DNA of 6,465 bases from Muribaculaceae bacterium (lineage in GTDB: Bacteria; Pseudomonadota; Alphaproteobacteria; Rs-D84): positions 1-6,465 of the forward strand of contig JAMPEH010000144.1 in NCBI GenBank assembly GCA_023665245.1, in the 5' to 3' direction. Of this stretch, positions 6,140 to 6,465 are shown in pieces. Position 1 is the stretch's first letter. Every line of letters begins with the position of its first letter. The notes under the pieces were generated by a model. That model had not been told where the DNA came from. It worked only from the letters and a program-made list of their open reading frames with translations, and searched no databases. The position numbers and the translations under genes are program-made.

Positions 6140-6465
6140 TCATTCCCTGTGAAGATGGCTCACCGGATTGTCACGTGCAATCGAGAGAGTGTTGAGTGCC
6201 ACCACCGTCATTATAATGATCAAGAGTAAGGCGGCAAGCATGATATTGAGCCATGGCGCGAGCGAGGTTTGCTCCATAAACTGCGAGAGCCACCTCTGCC
6301 CCACCGGTATTGCAATCAGACCGCCGACTATGGTGGCTGGGATGGCAATCTTGAGAATGTCAATGATGAAAAGTTTCACAATCTGAGCCGCAGTATATCC
6401 CGACACTTTCCGGATGGCCACCTCTTTTGCGCGGAACTGCACCTCGTCGGAGACATACCCTACAA
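6140..6465 (-). CDS. FtsX-like ABC transporter permease, C-terminal part (5' end outside window)
   Basis: The visible 107 residues are the end of an FtsX/MacB-like permease, a membrane protein of ABC systems that move lipids, peptides or drugs or act as mechanotransmitters. The frame is open to the window edge. It begins VGYVSDEVQFRAKEVAIRKVSG, close to the consensus that precedes the third transmembrane helix in Bacteroidota members (GY.ndE...R.KEIAIRKV.G). A hydrophobic helix follows at about 28-49 (LFIIDILKIAIPATIVGGLI) and a last one at about 74-95 (NIMLAALLLIIIMTVVALNT), then the usual short tail RDNPVSHLHRE. A GTG at 6442 is a valine inside this conserved block, not a start. The substrate cannot be told from this fragment. 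The gene runs in the same direction as the nuclease gene, 67 nt upstream of it, with a promoter between, so the two are probably separate units. Confidence 0.9.
   Translation of the reverse strand, partial: VGYVSDEVQFRAKEVAIRKVSGYTAAQIVKLFIIDILKIAIPATIVGGLIAIPVGQRWLSQFMEQTSLAPWLNIMLAALLLIIIMTVVALNTLSIARDNPVSHLHRE

Overview
The window is a gene-dense piece of a Bacteroidota chromosome, most likely Bacteroidales; a gut family such as Muribaculaceae is a guess. The evidence is one promoter with the characteristic Bacteroidota form (TTTG, 20 nt, TAnnTTTG), no obvious Shine-Dalgarno sequences before the starts, and the families present: LptB, a CPBP protease, HolA, PcrA, a stand-alone HsdR-N nuclease domain, a secreted S1/P1 nuclease and an FtsX-like permease. 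It reads as core chromosome. No transposase, integrase, phage gene, tRNA, rRNA or CRISPR array was found.

The left half (1-2444) runs on the + strand and looks like one transcription unit. It holds the 3' part of lptB (LPS-export ATPase), a CPBP-family membrane glutamic protease, and holA (DNA polymerase III delta, the clamp-loader subunit). holA overlaps the protease gene by 23 nt. The unit ends at a perfect 21-bp hairpin (2424-2470) whose left arm is also the last seven codons of holA, stop included.

The right half (2476-6465) runs on the - strand and converges on that hairpin. In transcription order it holds the 3' end of an FtsX-like ABC permease (cut by the window edge), a 67-nt gap with a good promoter, then three tightly packed genes. 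These are a signal-peptide-bearing S1/P1 zinc nuclease, a 154-residue HsdR-N type PD-(D/E)xK nuclease domain (GTG start overlapping the previous stop as GTGA), and a full-length UvrD/PcrA helicase overlapping the nuclease gene by 20 nt. The overlaps suggest translational coupling and put a nuclease directly before an SF1A helicase.

The most unusual element is a heptanucleotide tandem repeat (2676-2752, about 9 good and 2 degenerate units) inside the pcrA coding region. It encodes a 7-residue repeat in the linker between the helicase core and the C-terminal Tudor-like domain. Because 7 is not a multiple of 3, gain or loss of one unit would shift the frame and remove that domain, so the array could act as a slippage switch. 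Everything else is mostly ordinary housekeeping sequence; I see no convincing new multi-gene defence or mobile system.
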